Source of the DNA: Methanomassiliicoccus sp. UBA345 | GTDB taxonomy: Archaea; Thermoplasmatota; Thermoplasmata; Methanomassiliicoccales; Methanomassiliicoccaceae | DNA length: 15,994 nucleotides | Reading direction: 5' to 3' | NCBI GenBank assembly: GCA_002504525.1 | Contig: DATD01000019.1 | Span: 36,911 to 52,904 of the forward strand | Part shown: positions 7,468-15,974 of the stretch, in pieces | How the letters are laid out: each line of letters starts with the position of its first letter | Numbering within the stretch: position 1 is the stretch's first letter | Made by a program: the position numbers and the translations under genes | Notes under the pieces: model-generated | Told to the model about the DNA's origin: nothing | Database searches by the model: none | What the model saw: only the letters and a program-made list of their open reading frames with translations

Positions 7468-7616
7468 GTTGTCTTGGGCCACAGATAGAACGATTATAAT
7501 TGTTGCCCGATATGAACCCAAAGGTTAAGCGCCACGATATATCTCCATCTTCTTATTTCGAATGTTTTATAGTTATGTAACCCATTCCCACCTGCAATCG
7601 GGGAAGGAGGGTGCCA
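7468..7616 (+). promoter_or_regulatory. Intergenic region with cas operon promoter
   Basis: This gap holds a likely archaeal promoter, GTTTTATAG at 7564-7572, with a predicted start near 7594 and a leader of about 20 nt. GGAAGGAGG (7602-7610) is the ribosome binding site of cas3. A second AT-rich element, GATTATAATT (about 7492-7501), and a pyrimidine-rich run around 7545-7558 may be part of a weaker promoter or the terminator of the gene before it. Confidence 0.55.
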
Positions 7617-10265
7617 ATGCACCTTTGGGGAAAAATAGACGAAACAGCAGATGCGCTAGAGTATCATCCGCTAGTCTGCCATATGCTAGATGTCGGTCTC
7701 GTTGCAGGGGAGGTATGGGACAGCCTCCTGACCAACTCCGTTAGAGCAGATCTAAGCAATTCGTTCGGAATCGGCCAAGGCGAGATGAGAGAGGCAGTCA
7801 TGCGTTTAGCTTCCCTCCACGATCTTGGGAAGGCAACGCCCTCTTTTCAACGAAAAAACCTCAGAGCCAAGAAATTGCTAGAAAATGTAGGATTCAACTT
7901 TGCTGGTTCCACAGACCAGTATCATGGAGACCTAACTGCACATCTTGTGGACGAGCATGTATTGAGGCTGGTCGGCCTAACACTTACTGGAAATAGATCA
8001 TTGCTACGAATTAAAATGCTCCTGGGAGGACATCACGGAGTATATCCAGAGATCAGAAAGCTCAACAGGGTTATTCCAACAGACTCAGGAATTGGCAAAT
8101 GGAATGATGAAAGAGTAGCCATCCTCGAGGACGTCTTTGCGAACCTCGGCTCAAGAGATATTATTTCGGCCAGGATAGAATCAACATCTGGAGCTACATT
8201 CCTAACTCTATCCGGACTGATCTCTGTGGCAGACTGGATCGCTTCTGCTGAGAATTACTTTCCCTTCGCAGGGGATGAGGCAGATATTGCAGATTATGCA
8301 CTACGGTCGAAGTCACGGGCCGCATCGGCGATTAGAGGGTTGAATTGGTCCACTGAATGTTCTACCGAGGAGAGGGGACTATGCTCAATGTTTTCGTTCA
8401 TTGAAACACCATATCCTCTTCAGAACGCAGTTGAAGACCTGGTTGTGGGTCTGAAGACGCCAGGCATCGTCATCATTGAAGCACCAATGGGGGAGGGCAA
8501 GACAGAAGCTGCTCTTTTCTTGATGGAACGATGGAATGTCAACCTGGGAAAAAACGGCGCATATATCGCCCTTCCGACACAAGCAAACGCCAATCAGATG
8601 TTTACCAGAGTGCTTAGGTTCCTCAGGGAAGCTAGCTACGGCAAGAGCACGAACCTTACATTGGTTCATGGCCATGCATCGATGTCGGACAGCTACATAC
8701 AGCTGAAGGTGAAGGGCAGTAAAGGTATCGACGTCAGTGCGACCGAATGGTTCGACTACAGGCGTCGCGGCCTATTGTCTTCGTTCGGCGTAGGTACGAT
8801 AGATCAGGCACTGCTGTCTGTAATACCATCAAAGTACTTTTTTGTAAGGCTGTTCGGCTTAGCGGGCAAGACGGTCATAATTGACGAAGTTCATGCCTAC
8901 GACCTCTATACATCAACCATCCTCGACAAGATGTTGGAATGGTTATCTTCCCTCGGTTCGAACGTTATTCTTCTATCGGCTACATTGACCGACAGGCGGT
9001 GCAGGGAGCTGCTCAAGGCATACTCTGGCAAAGATCAAGAGATAGCACTGCAGTACCCGAGAATATCATACAGCACAAATTCCACAGGAAGTCTTGGATT
9101 CCCTTCTGCTAAACAAACCGGAGAGAGAAACCAATCCCCAGTCGCGATTCGTTGGTGCAAGAGCGACATCTCTGCTAACCTAGACGACTTGGTTGCCAAA
9201 ATGTCAGATGGGGGGTGTGTCGCCATAATCTGCAATACTGTCAGAAGAGCCCAAGACGTCTATCAAACCATTCTCGAGTCAACCGATGATCCGAGCATCG
9301 ACCTTCAGCTGTTCCACTCCCGATTCATGTTCAAGGATCGCAAGAGGATTGAAAATGAGTGTTTTAAAAAATACGGCAGAGATAGAGAAGCCAAAAAGAG
9401 CATCCTAGTGGCAACACAGGTCATCGAGCAGAGCCTTGACCTTGACTTTGACCTTATGATCACCGAAGTAGCTCCTGTCGACCTCATCCTGCAGAGGATA
9501 GGTAGGTTACATCGGCATCCTCGCACAAGGCCACCGTCGTTCTCCATGCCCGAGTTGTGGATTATGGAACCTTGCGTAGAAGGGGGATTGAACTTCGGTT
9601 CTTCGGAGTTCATCTATTCAAGATATACATTGCTGAAATCGTATCTGCTCCTCAGGCACAGGGAACGGATACACCTACCGGACGACATCCGGCCATTGGT
9701 AGAGGAAGCATATTCCTATCAGTCCGATAGCAACTATGAGGGCATGGAAACCGCGCTTCGCCAGTCCTGGTTAACCATGCAGAAAGAGGCTCAGGGGCAG
9801 GAAGATAAAGCCTATTCGGCCGTCCTGCCCCACCCGTCCGATGCCGAGTTCTGGAAGTACACTCATATGATGCGTCCGGAAGAAAGCTCGAACGATCGGC
9901 CAAACGTTCAAGGCAGCACTCGCTTAGGTTTACCTACGATTAGTGCAATCGCCCTTTTCGAGAGAGACGGCAAGTACTACCTGGACGATGGCGGAACAGA
10001 GTACGCGGACATTCGGAACACAAGGAAAGAGAATGTGGGCCGAATTCTCGGCAATCAGATAGTAATCAGTGGTTATCCCCTTGTTAATCAAATTGAGCAA
10101 ATCGCCATCCCTTCCAAGTGGAAATCCATATCATTGATCAGACATCACCATCCGCTCATTTTTCATGAAGACGAGGGAGTGAATGGTACGTGTAAGTGGA
10201 TCACTGAAGTCGACAGAAGGATTCTTTCGATTGATGGGAAATTTGGCCTTATGGAGGTTGGTTGA
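7617..10265 (+). CDS. cas3: Cas3, HD nuclease-helicase of type I-E CRISPR
   Basis: Cas3 is recruited by Cascade to the R-loop, nicks and degrades the displaced strand 3'-to-5' using ATP. The 882 residues are full length (E. coli Cas3 has 888). The N-terminal HD domain has H17 in the HPL motif, H68-D69 in SLHDLGK with K72, the GGHHG pair H139-H140, and D206 in SVADWI, so the metal-binding set looks intact. The SF2 helicase part has Walker A GEGKT (292-296), the DEVH box (423-426), SAT (454-456) and motif VI QRIGRLHRH (626-634). I chose the ATG at 7617 over an upstream GTG at 7611 because the GGAAGGAGG site ends at 7610, giving 6 nt spacing to the ATG but none to the GTG, and because the LWGK N-terminus fits the family. 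It is the first gene of the cas operon. Its stop abuts the start of cas8e. Confidence 0.95.
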   Translation: MHLWGKIDETADALEYHPLVCHMLDVGLVAGEVWDSLLTNSVRADLSNSFGIGQGEMREAVMRLASLHDLGKATPSFQRKNLRAKKLLENVGFNFAGSTDQYHGDLTAHLVDEHVLRLVGLTLTGNRSLLRIKMLLGGHHGVYPEIRKLNRVIPTDSGIGKWNDERVAILEDVFANLGSRDIISARIESTSGATFLTLSGLISVADWIASAENYFPFAGDEADIADYALRSKSRAASAIRGLNWSTECSTEERGLCSMFSFIETPYPLQNAVEDLVVGLKTPGIVIIEAPMGEGKTEAALFLMERWNVNLGKNGAYIALPTQANANQMFTRVLRFLREASYGKSTNLTLVHGHASMSDSYIQLKVKGSKGIDVSATEWFDYRRRGLLSSFGVGTIDQALLSVIPSKYFFVRLFGLAGKTVIIDEVHAYDLYTSTILDKMLEWLSSLGSNVILLSATLTDRRCRELLKAYSGKDQEIALQYPRISYSTNSTGSLGFPSAKQTGERNQSPVAIRWCKSDISANLDDLVAKMSDGGCVAIICNTVRRAQDVYQTILESTDDPSIDLQLFHSRFMFKDRKRIENECFKKYGRDREAKKSILVATQVIEQSLDLDFDLMITEVAPVDLILQRIGRLHRHPRTRPPSFSMPELWIMEPCVEGGLNFGSSEFIYSRYTLLKSYLLLRHRERIHLPDDIRPLVEEAYSYQSDSNYEGMETALRQSWLTMQKEAQGQEDKAYSAVLPHPSDAEFWKYTHMMRPEESSNDRPNVQGSTRLGLPTISAIALFERDGKYYLDDGGTEYADIRNTRKENVGRILGNQIVISGYPLVNQIEQIAIPSKWKSISLIRHHHPLIFHEDEGVNGTCKWITEVDRRILSIDGKFGLMEVG

Positions 10266-11813
10266 TTGAGTGAACGTTTTTCATTGGTAGATGAACCTTG
10301 GATACCTTGTCTCACATCAAATGGAGATGTGAAAGACCTCTGTCTGAAGGATGTTTTTCTGAGCGCTGAGGGATTAATTGACATCGTCGATCCGTCCCCG
10401 CTTGTAAAGGCAAGCCTGTTCCGATTGATATTGGCGATTCATCTTCGCTCGACAGGGGATATGAATACAAGCATCAAGACAAAAATGTGGGAAAGGAGAA
10501 ACCTAGGTGCCGAGAACGTGACAAAATATCTGGAAAGATGGTCGAGCAGATTCGATCTGCTCGATATAGAAAGACCATTCTATCAAGTTCCAGGATTCGA
10601 AACTGAAACCCCCCATCCGATCCATAAACTGGCCCTTGAGAGGTCTGCTGGAAATAACAAGATATTGTTCGACCACAGGATGGATGATGAACCAGAGTCA
10701 GTTGATCTAGCAGAGGCGGCCAGAATGTTAGTGACCGTCCAATCTTATGCCCTGGGAGGAGGAAGGAGCGCTACAGTAAATCTTACACATTCTCCATTAA
10801 TCGGAAAGGAGCTCGTCACGATCAAAGGCACTAATCTCCTTGAAACGATACTTCTGAACTCGGTCGAGTATGATCCGAAATACCCGATGAGGCCCCTATC
10901 AAATGAAAGGCCGTCCGAGAGTACCGACATACCTTACTGGGAAGTCAATGAACCTGAGAAACCAGGAGAAGCACGAAGCCCTCGCGGATACCTCGACTAT
11001 CTCACCTGGCAGAGCCGAGCTGTGCGCCTGATAAACGACCCTGACGGCATCAGATGGACATATTTCGCCCAAGGAACTCAATTAATCATGACAGAGGGGC
11101 CTTACGACCCGATGGTCCCTTGCAGGATAGATAAGGATGGTGCCTGGAAGGCAGTGGGATTAGATGCCAGTAAGGAGCCATGGAGAGGGTTATCCAGCCT
11201 GATACAGTTACAAAGCAACAATAACAGGCCTCCTAAAACAATGGATGACGCAACCCAATTATTGCTTGAGGGAACCATCGAGGAAGGTTTGGACAGTAAC
11301 CTAACTGTCATCGGGCTGGTCAATAATCAGGCAAATGTCAGCATATGGAGAGAATCGACTATGCCTCTACCACTTCGCTACCTTAGAGACAGACAGACAG
11401 TGGTATGGATCGAGAGAGCACTCAATATGGCTGAAAGTAGAGCATCCGTGCTAAATGCGGCCCTTTGGGTTTATGCCAAGCAGATATTGAGCCCATCAAA
11501 CGGCAACGCGGATGCAGGGGCTACGAAAAACCTCATGTCCTCCATGGACGGCCTGTCGAGATATTGGGGAGAATTGGAGCGGCCATTTTACGAGCTAGTT
11601 GAGGACATGGCAGCCTCTGTTGAACCATTCCCGTCCAAAGAATTGAAAGAATGGAGCGAAGAGCTCTCCAGAAGAGCTAGACGTGCTCTTAACATCGCCT
11701 TAGACTCTAGAGAATCAAATGCACGTACCCTAAAGGCGGGGGCATGTGCTAGGAGTTTGTTTGAGATGAAAACGAAAAAAAAGGCATTGGAAGAAGGGGA
11801 GTCGCTCTCATGA
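10266..11813 (+). CDS. cas8e: Cas8e (Cse1/CasA), Cascade large subunit
   Basis: Cas8e recognises the PAM, opens the target duplex and recruits Cas3. This protein has 515 residues, normal for the family. The N-terminus carries the hallmark FSLVDEPWIPC (5-15), close to the FxLLDxPWIPV pattern of Cse1. ALGGGRSATVNLTHSPLIG lies further in, at about 162-180, and the C-terminal part is helical, as expected for the four-helix bundle. The start codon is TTG at 10266, directly after the cas3 TGA (10263-10265). GGAGG at 10253-10257, 8 nt upstream, supports it. The stop overlaps the cse2 ATG in an ATGA arrangement. GC content is well below that of nifB and alsS. Confidence 0.92.
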   Translation: MSERFSLVDEPWIPCLTSNGDVKDLCLKDVFLSAEGLIDIVDPSPLVKASLFRLILAIHLRSTGDMNTSIKTKMWERRNLGAENVTKYLERWSSRFDLLDIERPFYQVPGFETETPHPIHKLALERSAGNNKILFDHRMDDEPESVDLAEAARMLVTVQSYALGGGRSATVNLTHSPLIGKELVTIKGTNLLETILLNSVEYDPKYPMRPLSNERPSESTDIPYWEVNEPEKPGEARSPRGYLDYLTWQSRAVRLINDPDGIRWTYFAQGTQLIMTEGPYDPMVPCRIDKDGAWKAVGLDASKEPWRGLSSLIQLQSNNNRPPKTMDDATQLLLEGTIEEGLDSNLTVIGLVNNQANVSIWRESTMPLPLRYLRDRQTVVWIERALNMAESRASVLNAALWVYAKQILSPSNGNADAGATKNLMSSMDGLSRYWGELERPFYELVEDMAASVEPFPSKELKEWSEELSRRARRALNIALDSRESNARTLKAGACARSLFEMKTKKKALEEGESLS

Positions 11814-12325
11814 GTGACGATAGAACGGGGGACCCGTTCATCACTTATCTGCACGACCTGCGAGAGGAGCGAAACCTCGGTGCTTTGGCAACGCTTAGAC
11901 GAGGGTTGGGCAGACCCATTGGGGCAGTTCCGGAGATGTTTAGATACATTGTTCCGCGCCTCCCGAGGAATATGAGCTCGTGGGACGAGAGGGTGTACTA
12001 CACAGTGGCGTCTCTTTTTGCGATGCATCCCTCACCCGGTGGCCATGGGAACATTGGATACACACTTAATGAGTTAGAGAGGGCAACAGGGCAAAGTGGA
12101 GGGGAGGGGGTAAGTAGTGTTGAACGAAGGCTATTGACATTATTGAAGTCCGATACGGAGACATTGTCAGAGCATCTTCGACAAGTGATATCACTGGCCT
12201 CTTCCAAGGACCTACCCATCGATTGGGATGCCCTCCTTTGGGACCTCAAAGGATGGAATCGAGAGGATAGGGGGGTCCAAAAGAGATGGGCCGAATCTTT
12301 TTGGAGCAAGGAGGAAGAAGAATGA
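11810..12325 (+). CDS. cse2: Cse2 (CasB), Cascade small subunit
   Basis: Cse2 dimerises along the belly of Cascade and stabilises the displaced strand of the R-loop. The 171 residues are all-helical in appearance and fit the family in length (about 160-200) and position. ALATLRRGLGRPIGAVPEMFRYI (about 23-45) resembles the conserved RRGLG segment. The ATG at 11810 overlaps the cas8e stop by four bases (ATGA) with GGGGAG a short way upstream. The TGA at 12323-12325 overlaps the cas7e start in the same way. Confidence 0.9.
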   Translation: MSDDRTGDPFITYLHDLREERNLGALATLRRGLGRPIGAVPEMFRYIVPRLPRNMSSWDERVYYTVASLFAMHPSPGGHGNIGYTLNELERATGQSGGEGVSSVERRLLTLLKSDTETLSEHLRQVISLASSKDLPIDWDALLWDLKGWNREDRGVQKRWAESFWSKEEEE

Positions 12326-13509
12326 TTGTTGAAACACATATAATACAGAACTTCGCGCCGTCATGCCTTAATCGGGACGACACGAACATGCCTAAGGATT
12401 GTGAATTTGGTGGCTTCACGCGCGCCAGGATATCAAGCCAGTGCTTGAAGAGGAGTATAAGATCCTCCAATGTTTTCGCCGATAACATTCAAACTGCCAT
12501 AGGCATGAGGACACGCCTGATACCAACCGAAGTTTTGAAAAGGCTGGTCGATGCAGGGCGACCGGAGGAGAAATCAAAGGAGATAGTCGCCTCCTTCATA
12601 CCCGAGGTTCTCGGGAAGATTAACGACGCGACCATGAAGAGTGACGCGCTGGTGTATGTCAGTGAAGACGAAGTGACCCAGATTGTCGACACCATAGGGG
12701 CTAATTGGGATAAACTCGCAAGCGCTCAGGCCCCCATCGTTGACGGGGAAGAGACAAAGAAGAAGAGCAAGAAAAAAGACCCCAAGTCTGAGCTTCGATC
12801 CATCTGTGCCAGCCTGGTCAAGGATTGTAAACTAGGGAAAGTATCTCCGGATATCGCTCTGTTCGGAAGAATGATGGCTGAGAGACCAGGCCTAAATGTG
12901 GAAGGAGCAGTTCAGGTGGCCCATGCGATCTCAACCAACAAGGTCAATTCAGAGATCGACTTTTACACTGCTGTCGACGACTTGAACGCCGGCGACGACA
13001 CGGGGGCGGGCATGATGGGGACAGTCGCATTCAATAGCGCTTGTTTCTACCGCTACAGCACCATCGATCTGGGACATCTTATTGAGAACTTAGGAGATGA
13101 CCGCATAACTGCCCTGAAGGCGGTCGAGGCTTACATCAAGGCGAGCATCGTTGCTGTTCCCTCGGGTAAACAGAATTCGATGGCAGCGCACAATCCGCCA
13201 AGCCTTGTGCTAGTAACGGTTCGGAATGGTCACCCCATGTCTCTGACCAATGCATTTGTGCGACCAGTCCTCGCGGGCGGTAGTGATAGTGACATGATCG
13301 GTGAATCCATCAGGCGCCTCGATCGCTATTTGTCCGACATCCTAAGCACGTATGGAAACGACGGCTGGGAATTCATGGGTGCAGTCACGCTAGGTGGTTA
13401 TACGATGGAGGACTCGTCAGTGTCAGGAGTGAAACAGTTTGGTTCCATGAAGGAGCTGTTCGATACACTGAGGGAGGTAGTAGATGCCCACTCTTCTGCT
13501 CAGGCTTGA
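12322..13509 (+). CDS. cas7e: Cas7e (Cse4/CasC), Cascade backbone subunit
   Basis: Six copies of Cas7e coat the crRNA spacer in the E. coli complex. This protein has 395 residues from the ATG at 12322; an upstream in-frame ATG at 12286 would add 12 residues inside cse2. The 12322 start is right because GGAGGAAGA lies just upstream and because the family begins in this way. N-terminal motifs match Cse4 closely: LNRDD (16-20), FGGFTRARISSQCLKRS (29-45). A C-terminal QNSMAAHNPPSLVLV segment fits the fold. It is longer than the E. coli protein (363). Part of the excess may be a lysine-rich, probably flexible stretch at 145-157 (TKKKSKKKDPKSE). It overlaps the next gene by 26 bases. Confidence 0.94.
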   Translation: MIVETHIIQNFAPSCLNRDDTNMPKDCEFGGFTRARISSQCLKRSIRSSNVFADNIQTAIGMRTRLIPTEVLKRLVDAGRPEEKSKEIVASFIPEVLGKINDATMKSDALVYVSEDEVTQIVDTIGANWDKLASAQAPIVDGEETKKKSKKKDPKSELRSICASLVKDCKLGKVSPDIALFGRMMAERPGLNVEGAVQVAHAISTNKVNSEIDFYTAVDDLNAGDDTGAGMMGTVAFNSACFYRYSTIDLGHLIENLGDDRITALKAVEAYIKASIVAVPSGKQNSMAAHNPPSLVLVTVRNGHPMSLTNAFVRPVLAGGSDSDMIGESIRRLDRYLSDILSTYGNDGWEFMGAVTLGGYTMEDSSVSGVKQFGSMKELFDTLREVVDAHSSAQA

Positions 13510-14128
13510 GGGGCCGATGCAATCCTGGGGCCTCTCCAGCAGGTTCACTGAGCGTGGTACAGCCAGGGAACCTACCAAAAGTGGAGTTATAGGCCTAATA
13601 GCAGCGGCTATGGGCAGAGCAAGAAACATGCCACTGGATGATTTGACCGCTCTGAAGATGGGTGTAAGAGTCGAGAGGGAGGGGGAAGTAAGAAGAGATT
13701 TTCAGACAGTGCTGGAGGTCCCCAAAGCTAACAACAATCCTAAGGAAACCTCCATCTCGAACAGATATTACCTTGCTGATGCTTGTTTCCTGGTCGGGCT
13801 AGAGGGCCCCTCCGAGTTGTTGATCAGCATACGTGATGCATTTCTGAACCCAACCTGGCCCATATACTTTGGGCGAAAAGCATTCGTCCCCTCTACTCCG
13901 ATCGTCGTGAAGGATGAGCTCATAGCGGATCCTGTAGAGACAGCACTGAGGAACTACCCGTGGCTGGGCAGAAAAGGAGAGAGAAAACCAGGGCGACTAA
14001 GGGCTATATTCGAATGTGAGGCGGACAAAGGGATTCAACAGATGGATGTTCCGATCTCATTCGAGAAGAGGACGTTCCTACCACGATTCGTCAGAAACGA
14101 ATACATCACACTTCAGGAGGGATTATAA
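13484..14128 (+). CDS. cas5e: Cas5e (CasD), Cascade 5'-handle binding subunit
   Basis: Cas5e binds the 5' handle of the crRNA and bridges Cas7e and Cas8e. These 214 residues are close to family length (E. coli 224). The N-terminal LLLRLEGPMQSWG (4-16) and PTKSGVIGLIAAAMGRAR (30-47) are hallmark Cas5 motifs; the rest fits a RAMP fold. The ATG at 13484 has GGGAGGT (13472-13478) five bases upstream and lies inside the end of cas7e. Its final codons contain the ribosome binding site for cas6e, with AGGAGG at 14115-14120. Confidence 0.93.
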   Translation: MPTLLLRLEGPMQSWGLSSRFTERGTAREPTKSGVIGLIAAAMGRARNMPLDDLTALKMGVRVEREGEVRRDFQTVLEVPKANNNPKETSISNRYYLADACFLVGLEGPSELLISIRDAFLNPTWPIYFGRKAFVPSTPIVVKDELIADPVETALRNYPWLGRKGERKPGRLRAIFECEADKGIQQMDVPISFEKRTFLPRFVRNEYITLQEGL

Positions 14129-14129
14129 A

Positions 14130-14720
14130 CTGTACCTCTCAAAACTTATCCTGAACCCGAGGAGCAGACTGGTTCAGAGAGATTTGTCCGATATCCACAT
14201 GTTGCACCAGACCATCATGAGAGCATTCACTGCTATAGAACCAGGCAGGGTGCTGTATCGACTGGAACCGCGAGCGGATGAGATGCAGGTGATCGTTCAG
14301 TCCCCCAACGTCCCAGTATGGTCCTTGGTCGAACCAAACTATTTCCTAAAGGAACCATCGTACAAGATGATTGAGCTCAAGCTCAGAACAGACCAGAAAC
14401 TACAATTCCGCCTTAGAGCCAATCCGACGGTGAAGAGCGGAGGAAAAAGGGAAGGAATCATTCGAGAGGATGAGCAGCTCTCCTGGCTTGAAAGAAAGGG
14501 GAAATCCAATGGCTTTGAGATCGTAGAGGCGCGCTCCTACGGCCAAAGGATGGAATATGGAAAGGGGCGGGATGAGAACGAATTACGGCTCTTCTGCACT
14601 ACATTCGATGGCACCCTTTCGGTAGCGGACCCGCGTAAACTAATTGACGCGGTGGAGAACGGCATCGGAAGCGGGAAAGGTTTCGGAAATGGCCTCCTAT
14701 CATTGGCGAGGGCAGAATGA
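14130..14720 (+). CDS. cas6e: Cas6e (Cse3/CasE), pre-crRNA endoribonuclease, apparent CTG start
   Basis: Cas6e cuts pre-crRNA at the 3' base of each repeat hairpin and stays bound to it. From a CTG at 14130 the protein has 196 residues, the family norm (E. coli 199). The first residues, LYLSKLILNPRSR, align with the family start MYLSRL-type, with CTG exactly at the initiator Met. AGGAGG at 14115-14120 lies 9 nt upstream. In-frame ATGs at 14016 and 14046 have no such support and would put 28 or more unrelated residues in front, overlapping cas5e by 83-113 bases. H26 matches the catalytic His of Thermus Cse3; residue 23, Tyr in that enzyme, is His here. The glycine-rich loop GIGSGKGFGNGLLS (178-191) closes the C-terminus. 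The TGA overlaps the cas1 ATG. Confidence 0.9.
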   Translation: MYLSKLILNPRSRLVQRDLSDIHMLHQTIMRAFTAIEPGRVLYRLEPRADEMQVIVQSPNVPVWSLVEPNYFLKEPSYKMIELKLRTDQKLQFRLRANPTVKSGGKREGIIREDEQLSWLERKGKSNGFEIVEARSYGQRMEYGKGRDENELRLFCTTFDGTLSVADPRKLIDAVENGIGSGKGFGNGLLSLARAE

Positions 14721-15664
14721 CCGTCCCGAAGGATTTACATGAGCTCCCTAAATTCAGAGATGGCCTGAGCTACGTCTATCTTGATCGATGCAGGATAGAG
14801 CAAGATGGAAAATCCATCGCCTGTTTCGATCTAGATGGCGTCGTAAAAATACCGTGCGCTGCTCTGGCACTCATCATGCTGGGACCAGGGGCCTCCATTA
14901 CTCACGAGGCTGTAAAAACCATTGTCCAGAATGGGTGCAACCTCATGTGGGTCGGAGAGGATGGAGTAAGGTTCTATGCTCAAGGGATTGGAGAAACCAG
15001 AAGCAGTTATCGGTTGATAAAGCAGGCATCTCTCGCCTCTGACCCCATCAAGAGACTAGATGTTGTGAAAAAAATGTATGCTATGAGGTTCGACGATCCC
15101 GATGGCATGAGTGAGATGAGCCTTGAAGAACTTAGAGGGATGGAGGGCGTCCGGGTCAGATCATCCTATGCACGAGCGAGTAAGGATTTCGGCGTAGAAT
15201 GGAATGGTCGAAACTACATGAGGGCGTCATGGGGTTCTGCGGACCCTGTGAATCGTGCTCTATCGACAGCCAATTCTTGCCTGTACGGAATAAGCCATGC
15301 CGCAATCGTGACAGCAGGCTATTCTCCCGGAATAGGCTTCATCCACTCTGGTAAGCAACTATCGTTCGTCTATGATATTGCTGATCTATACAAAGCCTCG
15401 ACCACTATTCCAGCAGCATTCAAAGCGACCGCTGAGGGCGTGGATGACCTGGAGAAAAGAGTGAGGCATCATCTGCGAGATCAATTTAGAAAGGAGAAAT
15501 TGCTTGCTCGCATCGTCGACGATATAAACACACTTATGGAAATCCCCAAGGAAGAAATTTCAGAAGAGATGTTTATTGCTGATGAAGCAGCCCCCGCCCC
15601 GCTTTGGGGAGAGAGTGAAAAGAGTCTAGAAAAAAGGATGAGACATGCTAGTGATGATCCTTGA
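14717..15664 (+). CDS. cas1: Cas1e, CRISPR adaptation integrase
   Basis: Cas1 with Cas2 integrates new spacers at the leader-proximal repeat. The 315 residues are typical of type I-E. Catalytic metal ligands are intact: E143 (GMEGVRVRSSYA), H210 (GFIHSG), and D220 and D223 (FVYDIADLYK). These correspond to E141, H208, D218 and D221 of the E. coli protein. The highly conserved N-R-ALSTANSCLYGISHAAI segment (about 179-197) is present. The C-terminal tail is long and charged. The ATG at 14717 overlaps the cas6e stop (ATGA), and the end overlaps cas2 by 20 bases. Confidence 0.96.
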   Translation: MTVPKDLHELPKFRDGLSYVYLDRCRIEQDGKSIACFDLDGVVKIPCAALALIMLGPGASITHEAVKTIVQNGCNLMWVGEDGVRFYAQGIGETRSSYRLIKQASLASDPIKRLDVVKKMYAMRFDDPDGMSEMSLEELRGMEGVRVRSSYARASKDFGVEWNGRNYMRASWGSADPVNRALSTANSCLYGISHAAIVTAGYSPGIGFIHSGKQLSFVYDIADLYKASTTIPAAFKATAEGVDDLEKRVRHHLRDQFRKEKLLARIVDDINTLMEIPKEEISEEMFIADEAAPAPLWGESEKSLEKRMRHASDDP

Positions 15665-15923
15665 GAAAGTTCCTCCCTCACTAAGAGGTGAGCTATCAAA
15701 ATGGATGATCGAGCCTAAAACGGGAGTCTTCGTAGGTAAGGTATCGGCGATGGTCAGGGAACGCCTCTGGTTTAAATGCACAACATCTGCAAACTCAGGC
15801 GGGGTCACACAGATATGGAGCTCCAATAACGAGCAGGGCTTCGAGATAAGATCATACGGGGACACTAGTATGTGTCCCATCGATTTTGACGGGTTAACAT
15901 TCATAAAGGAATATAAATTCTAA
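15645..15923 (+). CDS. cas2: Cas2e, CRISPR adaptation partner of Cas1
   Basis: Cas2e forms the central dimer of the Cas1-Cas2 integrase and sets spacer length. The 92 residues match type I-E Cas2 from end to end: MLVMILEKVPPSLRGELSKW (1-20), then the TGVFVGKVSAMVRERLW segment (about 26-42) and the final FDGLTFIKEYKF. The ATG at 15645 is chosen because it gives the family N-terminus. A weak AAAGGATGAG lies upstream, and translation may be coupled to cas1. It is the last gene before the leader. Confidence 0.94.
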   Translation: MLVMILEKVPPSLRGELSKWMIEPKTGVFVGKVSAMVRERLWFKCTTSANSGGVTQIWSSNNEQGFEIRSYGDTSMCPIDFDGLTFIKEYKF

Positions 15924-15972
15924 ATCTGGCACTCTTTAGTAAATATTTTCTAGTGGCATGCTGTTTATAAAT
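15924..15972 (+). promoter_or_regulatory. CRISPR leader (short, AT-rich)
   Basis: About 50 bases separate the cas2 stop from the first repeat. They are AT-rich, with TATA-like AAATATTTT at 15941-15949 and TTTATAAATG at 15964-15973. The first would start transcription near 15971, at the repeat itself; the second would start inside it. An earlier candidate, AATATAAATT, lies at the end of cas2 (about 15910-15919). The position between cas2 and the array is where I-E leaders lie. Confidence 0.7.
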
Positions 15973-15974
15973 GT

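Noticed and set aside
14016..14129. Upstream ATG starts for cas6e at 14016 or 14046
   Set aside because: They translate cas5e sequence in another frame and give an N-terminus unlike the family.
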